Shown one piece after another: positions 33,511 through 42,440 of a DNA stretch of 64,000 bases; within the stretch, counting starts at the first letter, position 1, and each line of letters opens with the position of its first letter. Source of the DNA: Phocaeicola abscessus CCUG 55929 (GTDB taxonomy: Bacteria; Bacteroidota; Bacteroidia; Bacteroidales; Bacteroidaceae). The notes beneath the pieces are model-generated. The model saw only the letters and a program-made list of their open reading frames with translations, had not been told where the DNA came from and made no database searches. Made by a program: the position numbers and the translations under genes. Location: contig NZ_HE997185.1 of assembly GCF_000312445.1 (NCBI RefSeq), positions 1 through 64,000 of the forward strand. Reading direction: 5' to 3'.

Positions 33511-35145
33511 ATGAACAGATACATGTGGATCATAACGCTCTGTATAGCTGCTTTCTTCGTGAACAACGGGGCGCTTCAGACGGATATCATGGAATCACGC
33601 AATATCGTTACGGCACGCGAAATGGTGTCCGACGGAAATTGGCTTGTTCCTACCATGAACGGCGAACTGAGGTTGGAAAAGCCACCCTTACCCACCTGGG
33701 TGGCTGCCGTGGTCGAAACCGTTGTACCCGACAATCTGAAAGCTCAAAGAGCGGCAGCAGGAATGATGGGCGTGGTATGGACGCTCTTCTTCTATCTGAC
33801 CGCATTGGAAATTTCCAAAAAGAAGGAATATGCCGGTATTGCGACCTTGGTTTTTCTGACCTGTTATAATATCGTCTTGATCGGCCGTACTGCCACGTGG
33901 GACGTATACTGCCACGCTTTCATGATGGGCGCCGTCTTCTTTTTATGGAAGGGCTTGTATGCCGATCACCGCGATCGGCGACGCGCCTGTCTGTGGCGAA
34001 ATTTCTCGCTGGCAGGCATTGGGATGGGGCTGTCGTTTCTCAGCAAAGGACCTGTTTCTTTCTACGCCTTGCTCCTCCCTTTCCTCATCGCAGCACTCGT
34101 TTATAGACGCCCTTCCATGAAAGGGAAATGGAGCGCTTTTTGCGTCATGATCCTGCTTTGTGTAGGAATCAGTTCTTGGTGGTATATCTATCTCATCCTC
34201 TTTCATCCCGAGGCTGTCCATGCCGTCATACAGAAAGAGTCGGGAGCATGGCTTCACCATAATGTCCGGCCGTGGTATTACTATTGGCGTTTTTTTGTAG
34301 AGACAGGAGTCTGGGCACTGCTCGCATTGGCCTCCCTTGCCGTTCCGTACTGGAAAAGGGTGATCGCCGACAGGCGGGAATACTTGTTCACTCTCTGGTG
34401 GATGTTAGCCGCTTTGTTCCTCCTTTCCCTAATGCCCGAGAAAAAAATGAGATATTTGGTTCCGATGATGGTGCCCTGTTCGCTGGCGGTGGGCTTTCTT
34501 ATCTATCACTTCTGCAAGGAACGGGATCTTGATAAGACGAGTCGCCTTTTATTCTATATAAATGGGGGGCTTATTTCGACGATCGCCGCGGCGATCCCTG
34601 CCCTGATCTATCTATACGGTTACAGAAAAGAGCTTATCTCGCTTCCCATCGCGATTATCGCCACCATGTCGGTGCTTGGCGTCGCCGTTTGGTTATGGGT
34701 AGCGACGGTGCAGTTCAAGCCGAGGCGATTACTGTTTGGGGTAACGGCTCTCTTTATCGTGGCGGAATGTCTTTTATTCGGTGTGATCGGTCGGTCGTTC
34801 ACGAATCCGGAATTCAACTCTATTCGCGGAACGCGGGAGATCGACGAATTGAAAGGCATACCTTTCTATCACCATCCGGAAGAGGAATTGAGAATCGAAC
34901 TCGTTTACGAGGCCAACCGTAAGATTTTGCCCTTGGAGATGAACGACGGGGAAGCTTTCCTGAAAGCCTTGCCTTGTGTCCTTATTACGCGAAAACCGGT
35001 AAAAGACGAACTTCCCGAAGCGTTACTCCAGAAAGTCGATACGACGCTGATCGGAATCTACGATGACAATCGGCATCCGAAACTCCAAAAGCATTACCAT
35101 GAAGAATTCCTGAACCGAGTTACTTTATTAAAATTAAAGCAATGA
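33511..35145 (+). CDS. ArnT/PMT-like integral-membrane glycosyltransferase
   Basis: The 544-residue GT-C protein begins with a hydrophobic segment and the motif NNGALQTDIMESRNIVTAREM, which places the catalytic Asp/Glu in the first periplasmic loop as in ArnT (GT83). About ten further hydrophobic helices follow. ArnT-type enzymes move a sugar from undecaprenyl phosphate to lipid A or another envelope acceptor. The next two genes (a dolichol-phosphate-mannose-synthase-like GT2 and a LAB-N protein) fit that pathway. Overlap with the GT2 gene is an ATGA. Confidence 0.83.
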   Translation: MNRYMWIITLCIAAFFVNNGALQTDIMESRNIVTAREMVSDGNWLVPTMNGELRLEKPPLPTWVAAVVETVVPDNLKAQRAAAGMMGVVWTLFFYLTALEISKKKEYAGIATLVFLTCYNIVLIGRTATWDVYCHAFMMGAVFFLWKGLYADHRDRRRACLWRNFSLAGIGMGLSFLSKGPVSFYALLLPFLIAALVYRRPSMKGKWSAFCVMILLCVGISSWWYIYLILFHPEAVHAVIQKESGAWLHHNVRPWYYYWRFFVETGVWALLALASLAVPYWKRVIADRREYLFTLWWMLAALFLLSLMPEKKMRYLVPMMVPCSLAVGFLIYHFCKERDLDKTSRLLFYINGGLISTIAAAIPALIYLYGYRKELISLPIAIIATMSVLGVAVWLWVATVQFKPRRLLFGVTALFIVAECLLFGVIGRSFTNPEFNSIRGTREIDELKGIPFYHHPEEELRIELVYEANRKILPLEMNDGEAFLKALPCVLITRKPVKDELPEALLQKVDTTLIGIYDDNRHPKLQKHYHEEFLNRVTLLKLKQ

Positions 35146-35876
35146 ACAATACGTCAGCATATGAATTGACCATCGTCGTGCCCGTTTACAACGAACAGGC
35201 TAACATGGAACAGTTGGAACAACGGCTGGCCGCTTTTTTATCGACAGCTTCGGTCTCCGCCTGCATCTTGCTGGTAAACGACGGCTCGAAGGATGACAGT
35301 CTGCAGCGCATGAAAGAGATGTGTCGACGAAACAAAGACTTTTATTATATCAGCTTCGATGAGAACCGCGGACTGAGTACGGCCATGAAAGCGGGTATCG
35401 ATACGGCGCAAAGCAAGTATGTGGGGTACATAGACTCCGATCTCCAAACGGATCCGGACGATTTCAACCTGCTCCTGAAATACGCCCCTCGCTATCAGCT
35501 GGTCTCAGGTATCAGAGCCCACCGTAAGGATTCGAGCTTCAAGCGTTTGCAATCTAAAATAGCCAACAGTTTCCGTCGCGCCATGACCGGCGATACAGCC
35601 ACGGATACAGGGTGCCCCCTGAAAGTGATGTGGACCGACTATGCCCAACGATTACCTTTCTTCAATGGCATGCATCGCTTCTTACCAGCCCTGATGATAT
35701 TGGAAGGCGGGAAGTTCAAGGAAGTTCCCGTGCGGCATTATCCCAGAATCGCCGGTGTGTCGAAATATCATCTGTGGAACCGGCTGGCCGGTCCGTTCAC
35801 GGATTGCTTCGCCTATCGATGGATGAAGAAGAGGTACATCCGGTATCGCATTGACGAAAACAATTTCACCGTCTGA
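35142..35876 (+). CDS. GT2 polyprenyl-phosphate glycosyltransferase (ArnC/DPM1-like)
   Basis: This 244-residue GT-A enzyme starts YELTIVVPVYNEQANM and has the nucleotide-binding LVNDGSKDDS and the DXD-type YIDSDLQTDPDDF (about 92-104), then MHRFLPALMILEGG and RKYHLWNR-like VSKYHLWNR. It would load a sugar from a nucleotide donor onto polyprenyl phosphate on the cytosolic face, supplying the upstream ArnT-like enzyme. It lacks the C-terminal membrane helices of ArnC. Confidence 0.87.
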   Translation: MNNTSAYELTIVVPVYNEQANMEQLEQRLAAFLSTASVSACILLVNDGSKDDSLQRMKEMCRRNKDFYYISFDENRGLSTAMKAGIDTAQSKYVGYIDSDLQTDPDDFNLLLKYAPRYQLVSGIRAHRKDSSFKRLQSKIANSFRRAMTGDTATDTGCPLKVMWTDYAQRLPFFNGMHRFLPALMILEGGKFKEVPVRHYPRIAGVSKYHLWNRLAGPFTDCFAYRWMKKRYIRYRIDENNFTV

Positions 35877-35879
35877 CCG

Positions 35880-36512
35880 ATGCCTGCCCTCCTCATCTAC
35901 TCCATCGGCTTCCTGGCTCAGGGATTTTTCTCAGCCCGTATTCTGGTGCAATGGATTATGTCGGAGCGGAGTCGTCGGGTCGTCTCGCCCAGCATCTATT
36001 GGATATGCAGTCTGGCAGGCAGCATTCTGTTGTTCACCTACGGCTGGTTGAGGGATGATTTTTCCATTATTCTCGGACAGTTCATCTCCTACTATATTTA
36101 TATCTGGAATTTGAATATCAAAGGCGTGTGGAATAAAGTGCCATCTGCCTTTCGAATGCTGATTTCTCTCTTACCGCTCATCGCTTTGATCTTTACTCTC
36201 CAGGATGCATCGACTTTTGTCGACTCGTTTTTCCAGAACGAAAACATCCCATCGGCTTTGGTCGTCTTCGGCTCTTTGGGGCAGGTTATCTTTACGCTAC
36301 GTTTCGTTTATCAGTGGTATTATTCGCATCGTCGTCAGGAATCCATTCTTCCTGTCGGGTTCTGGATCATCAGTTTAGTGGGTTCGGGAATCATTGTCAC
36401 TTACGGCATGATTCGCCTCGACCCCGTGTTGATTCTCGGGCAATCGGTAGGATTTATTGCGTATATACGCAACATGATACTGTTTAAACAAAGCCGGAAG
36501 AAGGTGCTTTGA
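35880..36512 (+). CDS. Membrane protein with two LAB-N (lipid-A biosynthesis N-terminal) domains
   Basis: The 210 residues contain two copies of the LAB-N domain: GFLAQGFFSARILVQWIMSE at about 9-28 and GSLGQVIFTLRFVYQWYYSH at about 130-149. Each is followed by a SIxW/LPVGFW-type helix pair. Such domains flank lipid A synthesis genes or stand alone as small membrane proteins. Internal duplication yields six or more helices. It starts four bases after the GT2 stop and probably acts as a flippase-like or scaffold partner; the exact role is unknown. Confidence 0.8.
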   Translation: MPALLIYSIGFLAQGFFSARILVQWIMSERSRRVVSPSIYWICSLAGSILLFTYGWLRDDFSIILGQFISYYIYIWNLNIKGVWNKVPSAFRMLISLLPLIALIFTLQDASTFVDSFFQNENIPSALVVFGSLGQVIFTLRFVYQWYYSHRRQESILPVGFWIISLVGSGIIVTYGMIRLDPVLILGQSVGFIAYIRNMILFKQSRKKVL

Positions 36513-36692
36513 GCGATGCGGCAGGATGAACCGGCCATGAAAAGTCGCAATTCTAGCGGTTGTACCCTCTCTGACACCCGTTGTTGGAGCGAAACCGAAC
36601 GGATTCGGGCCTCGTTACGGTTCAACGGCAATGCCGACAAATTTGCTTTTAAATCTTAATTTAATTACTTTTACGGAAAAATAAAAAGAATC

Positions 36693-38123
36693 ATGTTTTC
36701 GGAGGAATTGCAAGAACTTTATCGGAAATATACGGGAACGCAGCCCGAGCGTTTGACCGAACTCCCCGCTTCGGGCTCGAACCGAAGATACTTCCGCCTG
36801 ACGGGTGCGAAGAGTATCATCGGTGTTTATGGATCGTCGGTGGAGGAGAACCGTGCTTTCGTATATATGGGAGGCTATTTTCGAGGAAAAGGACTGCCGG
36901 TACCCGAAGTATTCGGCGTTTCCGACGATCAACGATGTTATATTCAGGAAGATCTGGGCGATACGCTCCTCTTTCGGGCCATAGAAAAAGGAAGGCTGAC
37001 GACGATCTTTTCCGAAGAGGAGAAAGATCTGTTGCGAGAAACCATCCGCCTCCTTCCCGTCTTTCAATTCTCCGGAGCCGATGGGTTCGATTTCTCTTAT
37101 TGCTACCCGCAGTCCGAATTCAACGAGCGTTCCGTCAAATGGGACTTGAACTATTTTAAATATTGCTTCTTGAAAGCGACGGGGTTGGACTTTCAGGAGG
37201 ATAAACTGGAAGACGATTTCCAGAAGATGTGCGAAGTACTGATGCAAAATACTTCCGCCACGTTCATGTATCGCGATTTTCAAAGCCGGAACGTCATGGT
37301 CCATAATGGTCGGCCTTATTTCATCGACTTTCAGGGCGGTCGGAAAGGCCCGTTCTTTTATGATGTGGCTTCGTTCCTGTGGCAAGCCAAGGCCAACTTT
37401 CCCGATACGCTCCGTCAAGAACTCTTGGAAGAGTATCTGGCGGTGCTCAACAAGTATCACCCCGTCGATCGTCGATACTTCTACGGCCGGTTGCGCCATT
37501 TCGTGCTGTTTCGTACCCTACAGGTGCTCGGCGCATACGGTTTCCGCGGTTACTTCGAGAAGAAACCGCATTTTATCCAGAGCGTTCCGTACGCATTGGC
37601 CAACTTGCACCAGCTGTTGAAAGATGATTATCCGGAATACCCCTACCTGTGCCGGGTACTGAAGCAATTGCTCAACCTTTCGATGTTTAAGGACGATTTG
37701 CGGAAACAGCAGCTCACCGTCCGCATCATGAGTTTTGCGTACAAGAAAGGTATTCCCGGCGATCCGAGCGGCAACGGCGGCGGATATGTCTTCGATTGCC
37801 GCGCCATCAACAATCCTGGGAAATACGATCGCTTCAAACCGTTCATCGGATTGGATGAGCCGGTCGTAAAGTTTTTAGAAGAAGATGGAGAGATCCTCAC
37901 CTTCCTCGACCATGTTTATGCTTTGGTCGACGCCAGCGTCAAAAGGTATATAGACCGCAGCTTCACCAACTTGAGCGTATCTTTCGGTTGTACCGGCGGA
38001 CAGCATCGGTCGGTCTATGCCGCACAGCATCTTGCAGAACACTTGACCGAAAAATTCGGAGTGAAAATCGAGCTGATCCATCGCGAGCAGAATATGGAAC
38101 AGACATTCAACCGTAAAGATTGA
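36693..38123 (+). CDS. amgK: AmgK-like sugar kinase fused to a RapZ C-terminal domain
   Basis: The 476-residue protein has two parts. Residues 1-330 form an APH-fold kinase with YRDFQSRNVM (catalytic loop, 193-202) and FIDFQGG (Mg2+ Asp, 210-216), as in AmgK, which phosphorylates MurNAc/GlcNAc at the anomeric carbon. Residues 340-472 match the RapZ C-terminal domain: YVFDCRAINNP (about 365-375), GLDEPV and GCTGGQHRSV (432-441). In E. coli RapZ this domain binds GlcN6P. The RapZ N-terminal P-loop domain is absent. The murU-like gene follows after three bases. Annotation as an aminoglycoside-resistance phosphotransferase would be wrong. Confidence 0.85.
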   Translation: MFSEELQELYRKYTGTQPERLTELPASGSNRRYFRLTGAKSIIGVYGSSVEENRAFVYMGGYFRGKGLPVPEVFGVSDDQRCYIQEDLGDTLLFRAIEKGRLTTIFSEEEKDLLRETIRLLPVFQFSGADGFDFSYCYPQSEFNERSVKWDLNYFKYCFLKATGLDFQEDKLEDDFQKMCEVLMQNTSATFMYRDFQSRNVMVHNGRPYFIDFQGGRKGPFFYDVASFLWQAKANFPDTLRQELLEEYLAVLNKYHPVDRRYFYGRLRHFVLFRTLQVLGAYGFRGYFEKKPHFIQSVPYALANLHQLLKDDYPEYPYLCRVLKQLLNLSMFKDDLRKQQLTVRIMSFAYKKGIPGDPSGNGGGYVFDCRAINNPGKYDRFKPFIGLDEPVVKFLEEDGEILTFLDHVYALVDASVKRYIDRSFTNLSVSFGCTGGQHRSVYAAQHLAEHLTEKFGVKIELIHREQNMEQTFNRKD

Positions 38124-38126
38124 CCT

Positions 38127-38888
38127 GTGAAGAAGAAAGCCATGATTTTCGCCGCCGGCATGGGTACCCGGTTACGACCTTTGACCGACCGTTGTCCGAA
38201 AGCGCTCATCGAAGTTGCAGGAAAAACGATGTTAGAGCGCCTCATCATGAAACTAAAAGCTTCGGGATTCGACGAAATCGTCGTCAATGTGCATCACTTG
38301 GCAGATCGGATTATCGATTTCATTGCGGCGAACGACAATTTCGGAATAACCGTCCATATCTCCGACGAACGAAACGAACTCTTGGAAACCGGAGGCGGCC
38401 TGCAACGGGCTGCTCCTTTCTTTGCCAACGATCGCCAAGGTTTTCTCGTGCATAACGTAGATATTCTGTCGAACTGTAACTTGACGGAGCTGATGAATGA
38501 TCATCGGGAACACCAGGCCTTGGCCACGCTCTTGGTCAGTTCCCGCCGGACAGATCGGTACTTGCTTTTCGATGAGGCAAACAGGTTGCACGGCTGGATC
38601 GACAAGAAGACCGGAGCAACGAAACCAGCCGCTTTCGCATATCGCGAAGGTAAATATCGCGAATACGCTTATGCCGGCATCCAGGCCGTCGCCCCGGCTA
38701 TATACGACATCCTTCCAGCCGGCAAATATTCTATCATAGATTTTTATCTCGCCCGTTGTCGAAGTCTTGAAATCAGAGGGTTCGTAGCCAATAAGTTAAT
38801 GTTCCTCGACATAGGTAAACCCGAGACCCTCGCCGAAGCGGAACGGTTTATTCAAGCACTGCAGGCAGGCCCGTCCGCTCAGCTCTAA
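38127..38888 (+). CDS. murU: MurU-like MurNAc-1-phosphate uridylyltransferase
   Basis: This 253-residue nucleotidyltransferase starts at GTG and carries the signature MIFAAGMGTRLRPLTDRCPKAL (about 6-27), LETGGGLQRAA and LVHNVDILSN, then YAGIQAVAP and a metal-binding-type IIDFYL segment. Paired with amgK it would turn MurNAc-1-P into UDP-MurNAc and so bypass the fosfomycin-sensitive MurA route. The tight coupling to the kinase gene supports MurU over a general sugar nucleotidyltransferase. Confidence 0.82.
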   Translation: MKKKAMIFAAGMGTRLRPLTDRCPKALIEVAGKTMLERLIMKLKASGFDEIVVNVHHLADRIIDFIAANDNFGITVHISDERNELLETGGGLQRAAPFFANDRQGFLVHNVDILSNCNLTELMNDHREHQALATLLVSSRRTDRYLLFDEANRLHGWIDKKTGATKPAAFAYREGKYREYAYAGIQAVAPAIYDILPAGKYSIIDFYLARCRSLEIRGFVANKLMFLDIGKPETLAEAERFIQALQAGPSAQL

Positions 38889-38907
38889 CCGTCGAAAGAC
38901 TTTAATG

Positions 38908-39723
38908 CTACATACCGTTCATTTTACTCGCTTGTAGACGAATCCGACGATATATTTCTGTCAAATCGATCGGCCAGTTCTCCGATACGAGGTCGGCAGG
39001 ATGAATGATCCATTCCGAGTCCATAAACTGTAAAACGGGATATTCCGACGCTCCATCGACGTAAGTCTTCCATTCCATACCCTCCGTATTTTTTGCGATA
39101 ATCGAAGCGAAAGCGATAGCAAGATGATACCGGATTTCTTTCTGATGAATATCGAGTTTACCGCTATCCATTACCTGTTGAATCTTCGCGATATCTTTTT
39201 CCTCACCGGTGAAATCTTTTGAAAGTTCTTTTTTTATAGTCTTTTCAATCCAGGAATAGGCTGTATTCACTACCCCAATTTCAAGAATGCGAATGGGAAT
39301 GATTTCATGGCGGAATCCGTGTTCTGCCAGGGGGACACATATGGTATTTATAATCGTTTCGGCTATGATTTTTTCACCGTTCTTCGTCGTAGTAAAAGAA
39401 CATTCCATACACATGGCGCCATAGTCCAATACCCAGAAGTAGGTCGTATACACGGAACCGTTTTCTTGAAATGTTTCTAAACTGTAAGCGCAAGGTATCT
39501 CTCCGATACGGGAGATTACCGCCGAAGGATTTCCTTTCAATTCGGCACGAAGACAATCCGTTCCATAGCTATCGGCTTTACCCTTAGTGGCGGAGATGCG
39601 GAAATTGCCGTTCCATCGACTGGAATTATAGAATAAAAACGTATCTTCCGTATCTTCGAATTCGTTCCAATCGGCAGGATATTCCAAAGAAAACCAGCTT
39701 CCCGGAGAAATGTATTTTTTCAT
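38908..39723 (-). CDS. DUF3805/DUF3806-type protein of unknown function
   Basis: A 271-residue soluble protein without signal peptide. The N-terminal half begins MKKYISPGSWFSLEYPADWNEFEDTEDTF and looks like a PsbP/Mog1-type beta sandwich (DUF3805). The C-terminal half, with WIEKTIKKELSKDFTGEE and SEWIIHPADLV, resembles DUF3806. No catalytic motif is evident. It lies 13 bases downstream of ridA and is probably co-transcribed with it. Confidence 0.7.
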   Translation of the reverse strand: MKKYISPGSWFSLEYPADWNEFEDTEDTFLFYNSSRWNGNFRISATKGKADSYGTDCLRAELKGNPSAVISRIGEIPCAYSLETFQENGSVYTTYFWVLDYGAMCMECSFTTTKNGEKIIAETIINTICVPLAEHGFRHEIIPIRILEIGVVNTAYSWIEKTIKKELSKDFTGEEKDIAKIQQVMDSGKLDIHQKEIRYHLAIAFASIIAKNTEGMEWKTYVDGASEYPVLQFMDSEWIIHPADLVSENWPIDLTEIYRRIRLQASKMNGM

Positions 39724-39736
39724 AGGCAAAACTCTA

Positions 39737-40117
39737 TTATAGCGTACTTGCGATGCACTCTATTTCAATTAAAGCGCCTTTGGGCAATTCCTTTACGGCA
39801 AAAGCGGAGCGAGCGGGGAAATCGTTCTCGAAATAGGATGCATACACCGTATTCATCTCCGCAAATAGAGACATGTTGGCAAGGAAGACGGTTGTCTTTA
39901 TAATGTGGGCCGTCGTAAGCCCCGATACTGCGAGAACGTTTTTGATATTCTCGAAAACCTGTTTCGTCTGTTCCTGAATGCCGCCGTCGGTCAACATTCC
40001 GGTTTTCGGATCTACGGGGAGTTGCCCCGACAAAAAGAGGAAACCGTTTACTTCCACTCCTTGACTGTAAGGCCCAATCGCTGCCGGCGCCTTATCGCTG
40101 AAAATGATCTTTTTCAT
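39737..40117 (-). CDS. ridA: RidA family reactive-intermediate deaminase
   Basis: RidA hydrolyses reactive enamine/imine intermediates made by PLP enzymes, which protects the cell from 2-aminoacrylate. The 126 residues show APAAIGPYSQG (10-20), FLFLSGQLPVDP, the invariant Arg in FPARSAFAVKELP (about 104) and the terminal glutamate-containing LIEIECIA. Length and motifs are standard for the trimeric family. It heads a two-gene unit with the DUF3805 gene. Confidence 0.93.
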   Translation of the reverse strand: MKKIIFSDKAPAAIGPYSQGVEVNGFLFLSGQLPVDPKTGMLTDGGIQEQTKQVFENIKNVLAVSGLTTAHIIKTTVFLANMSLFAEMNTVYASYFENDFPARSAFAVKELPKGALIEIECIASTL

Positions 40118-40252
40118 ACTCTTCTAAATAAATTGTACATGAATCTGGGTTCTAAATTAGCATATTTTACCGACAAAGTGTGCGTTTTACATTTTTTTAC
40201 GGATAGGGATTAAAATTTATTCTTTTTATTTCTGCGTCTCAATAATTATATC

Positions 40253-40260
40253 TACCTTTG
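40253..40260 (+). promoter_or_regulatory. -7 element (TACCTTTG) of rho, with a long leader
   Basis: TACCTTTG fits TAnnTTTG, with TTTC 20 bases upstream as a weak -33. The leader to the rho ATG would be about 150 nt and contains a small hairpin (CCAAC-TCT-GTTGG, near 40270). Long leaders on rho serve autoregulation in other bacteria, so this may be an attenuation region. Confidence 0.55.
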
Positions 40261-40417
40261 TCAGCAAGAAAACCAACTCTGTTGGAGCTAAACGTTTTCT
40301 TTCTGATTGAATCAATAATATAAGTATCATCCTAAAAACAATTATTTTCGTGTGAAGTCAGAAAAATTGTCTGTCTGGAGAAATCGTGCACGATAATGCT
40401 AATAACTATAATACTTT

Positions 40418-42340
40418 ATGTATAACATCATTCAATTAAATGACAAAAGTTTGTCTGAGTTGCAGAATATTGCCAACGAAATGGGAATTAAAAAAACAGA
40501 TTCTATTAAAAAAGAAGAACTGGTTTATCGCATTTTAGACGAACAAGCAATTGCGAGCGCTTTAAAGAAAACTTCCGGTACCAATACCAATGATACAAAG
40601 TCGCGCAAGAGAACCCGTATCAATGTAAAAAAAGAAGCAGATAAAATATATACTGCTAATCAAAATAAGGCGCACAAAGTAGAGGTTGACAAACCGGAAG
40701 TCGAAGTGATTTCGGATGTGGAAACAAAAGTGACGGAAACTCCCGCTATCGTAACGAAGGAAAAGGAAGAAAAGACGCCACCAACTCCTAAAAAGAGAGG
40801 CCGAAAATCGGGAAGTACGACAAAAGGAAAAAAGAAAGCAGAGGAAAAGCCTCTTTCAGAAACTTCCGATGCAACCATGCCGGATGTTGCTGAAGAAAAA
40901 AAAGTCTCTAAAACTAAAAAGGAACTCATATTACCGGAATTGGAATTCGATAATGAGAGAGACGATTTTATTCCTATCGAGGACCTGCCTTCAGAAAATG
41001 CAGATCTACCTTCCGAGCTAATTGGAAAATTCGAGGCCACCAAAATGGAAATCCCTGCACAAGTGACCAAGGTAAACGTCAAATCCACGGGTAATCGTCA
41101 TAATCAAAAACAAAATCATAACAATCCGACACCGGCTTATGCTCCTGCGACGACGGAAGAAATTCCAGTACAAAATCAACAAAAGATAGTTGAGCAGAAA
41201 CCTGCAGAAAAAGTGTATGATTTTAATGATATCCTGAATGGATCGGGCGTGTTGGAGATTATTCCCGACGGCTACGGATTCCTTCGTTCTTCTGATTACG
41301 ACTACCTTTCTTCACCCGACGATATCTATGTTTCTCAATCCCAGATAAAGCTTTTCGGGCTGAAAACTGGTGATGTGGTAGAGGGGCCCATCCGTCCGCC
41401 CAAAGAAGGGGAAAAATATTTCCCCTTGGTGAAAGTGAGTAAAATTAACGGCTTGGAGCCTTCGTTGGTTCGCGACCGTGTTGCTTTCGAACACCTTACT
41501 CCGCTCTTTCCCGAAGAAAAATTTAAACTGTGCAAAGGCTATAACGACGATTTATCGGTACGAGTAGTAGATATGATTTCCCCTATTGGCAAAGGACAGC
41601 GTGCGCTGATCGTGGCGCAACCCAAGACGGGTAAAACCATTTTATTGAAGAACATTGCCAATGCCATTGCGGACAATCATCCCGAGGTATACACCATTAT
41701 GCTGTTAATTGATGAGCGCCCGGAAGAGGTGACGGATATGGCTCGCAGCGTAAAGGCAGAAGTTATCGCTTCCACTTTTGACGAACCGGCGGATCATCAT
41801 GTCAAGGTGGCCAGTATAGTCCTTGAGAAAGCGAAGAGAATGGTGGAATGCGGTCATGATGTGGTCATATTCCTCGATTCTATAACCCGCTTAGCACGCG
41901 CATACAACAATGTGGCGCCGGCATCGGGAAAAGTGCTTTCCGGTGGTGTAGACGCGAATGCTTTGCATAAACCGAAACGTTTTTTCGGCGCCGCAAGGAA
42001 TATAGAACATGGAGGGTCGTTGACAATTATCTCTACGGCATTGATTGATACGGGATCCAAGATGGATGAGGTGATTTTTGAAGAGTTTAAAGGAACAGGC
42101 AATATGGAATTGCAGCTCGATCGTAACCTCAGTAACAAACGCATCTTCCCCGCCGTCAATTTGGTGGCGTCAAGCACTCGTCGCGATGACTTATTGTTGG
42201 ATAAGATGACACTTGACCGCATGTGGATCCTTCGTAAATATTTGTCGGATATGAATCCGGTCGAAGCCATGTCTTTTGTTAAAGACAGACTGGAAAAGAC
42301 CAAAGATAATGAGGAATTCTTATTGAGCATGAATTCATAA
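40418..42340 (+). CDS. rho: Transcription termination factor Rho with Bacteroidota-type insertion
   Basis: Rho is the hexameric RNA translocase that ends transcription. The 640 residues are much longer than E. coli Rho (419). An N-terminal helix bundle (1-50) is followed by a low-complexity region at about 51-265 rich in Lys/Glu/Thr/Pro, ending in an N/Q/H-rich stretch. The cold-shock RNA-binding domain ([15 protein letters not shown]) starts at about 277, and the RecA-like motor has Walker A QPKTGKT at 401-407 and [15 protein letters not shown]. Insertions of this kind in Bacteroides Rho are reported to drive phase separation. Confidence 0.96.
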   Translation: MYNIIQLNDKSLSELQNIANEMGIKKTDSIKKEELVYRILDEQAIASALKKTSGTNTNDTKSRKRTRINVKKEADKIYTANQNKAHKVEVDKPEVEVISDVETKVTETPAIVTKEKEEKTPPTPKKRGRKSGSTTKGKKKAEEKPLSETSDATMPDVAEEKKVSKTKKELILPELEFDNERDDFIPIEDLPSENADLPSELIGKFEATKMEIPAQVTKVNVKSTGNRHNQKQNHNNPTPAYAPATTEEIPVQNQQKIVEQKPAEKVYDFNDILNGSGVLEIIPDGYGFLRSSDYDYLSSPDDIYVSQSQIKLFGLKTGDVVEGPIRPPKEGEKYFPLVKVSKINGLEPSLVRDRVAFEHLTPLFPEEKFKLCKGYNDDLSVRVVDMISPIGKGQRALIVAQPKTGKTILLKNIANAIADNHPEVYTIMLLIDERPEEVTDMARSVKAEVIASTFDEPADHHVKVASIVLEKAKRMVECGHDVVIFLDSITRLARAYNNVAPASGKVLSGGVDANALHKPKRFFGAARNIEHGGSLTIISTALIDTGSKMDEVIFEEFKGTGNMELQLDRNLSNKRIFPAVNLVASSTRRDDLLLDKMTLDRMWILRKYLSDMNPVEAMSFVKDRLEKTKDNEEFLLSMNS

Positions 42341-42364
42341 AGCGATTAGGACTCAAGCTTAACC

Positions 42365-42400
42365 GCGCGAGGCTGACTGAAAGAGAAGTCAGCCTCGCGC
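42365..42400. terminator. GC-rich hairpin between convergent rho and the DUF3127 gene
   Basis: A 14-bp perfect stem GCGCGAGGCTGACT / AGTCAGCCTCGCGC with an 8-base loop lies 25 bases after the rho stop. No T-run follows on either strand, so it is probably a pause or processing hairpin rather than a classical intrinsic terminator. Confidence 0.55.
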
Positions 42401-42440
42401 CATTGTAGGATGCGTATCTTTTTAAATCGCTTCATGAAGA

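Noticed and set aside
36615-37499. 294-codon open frame opposite amgK
   Set aside because: Antisense shadow; the kinase motifs on the plus strand are unambiguous.
36693-38123. Aminoglycoside-resistance phosphotransferase
   Set aside because: The APH fold is shared with AmgK. Coupling to a MurU-like gene and fusion with a RapZ domain point to amino-sugar salvage.
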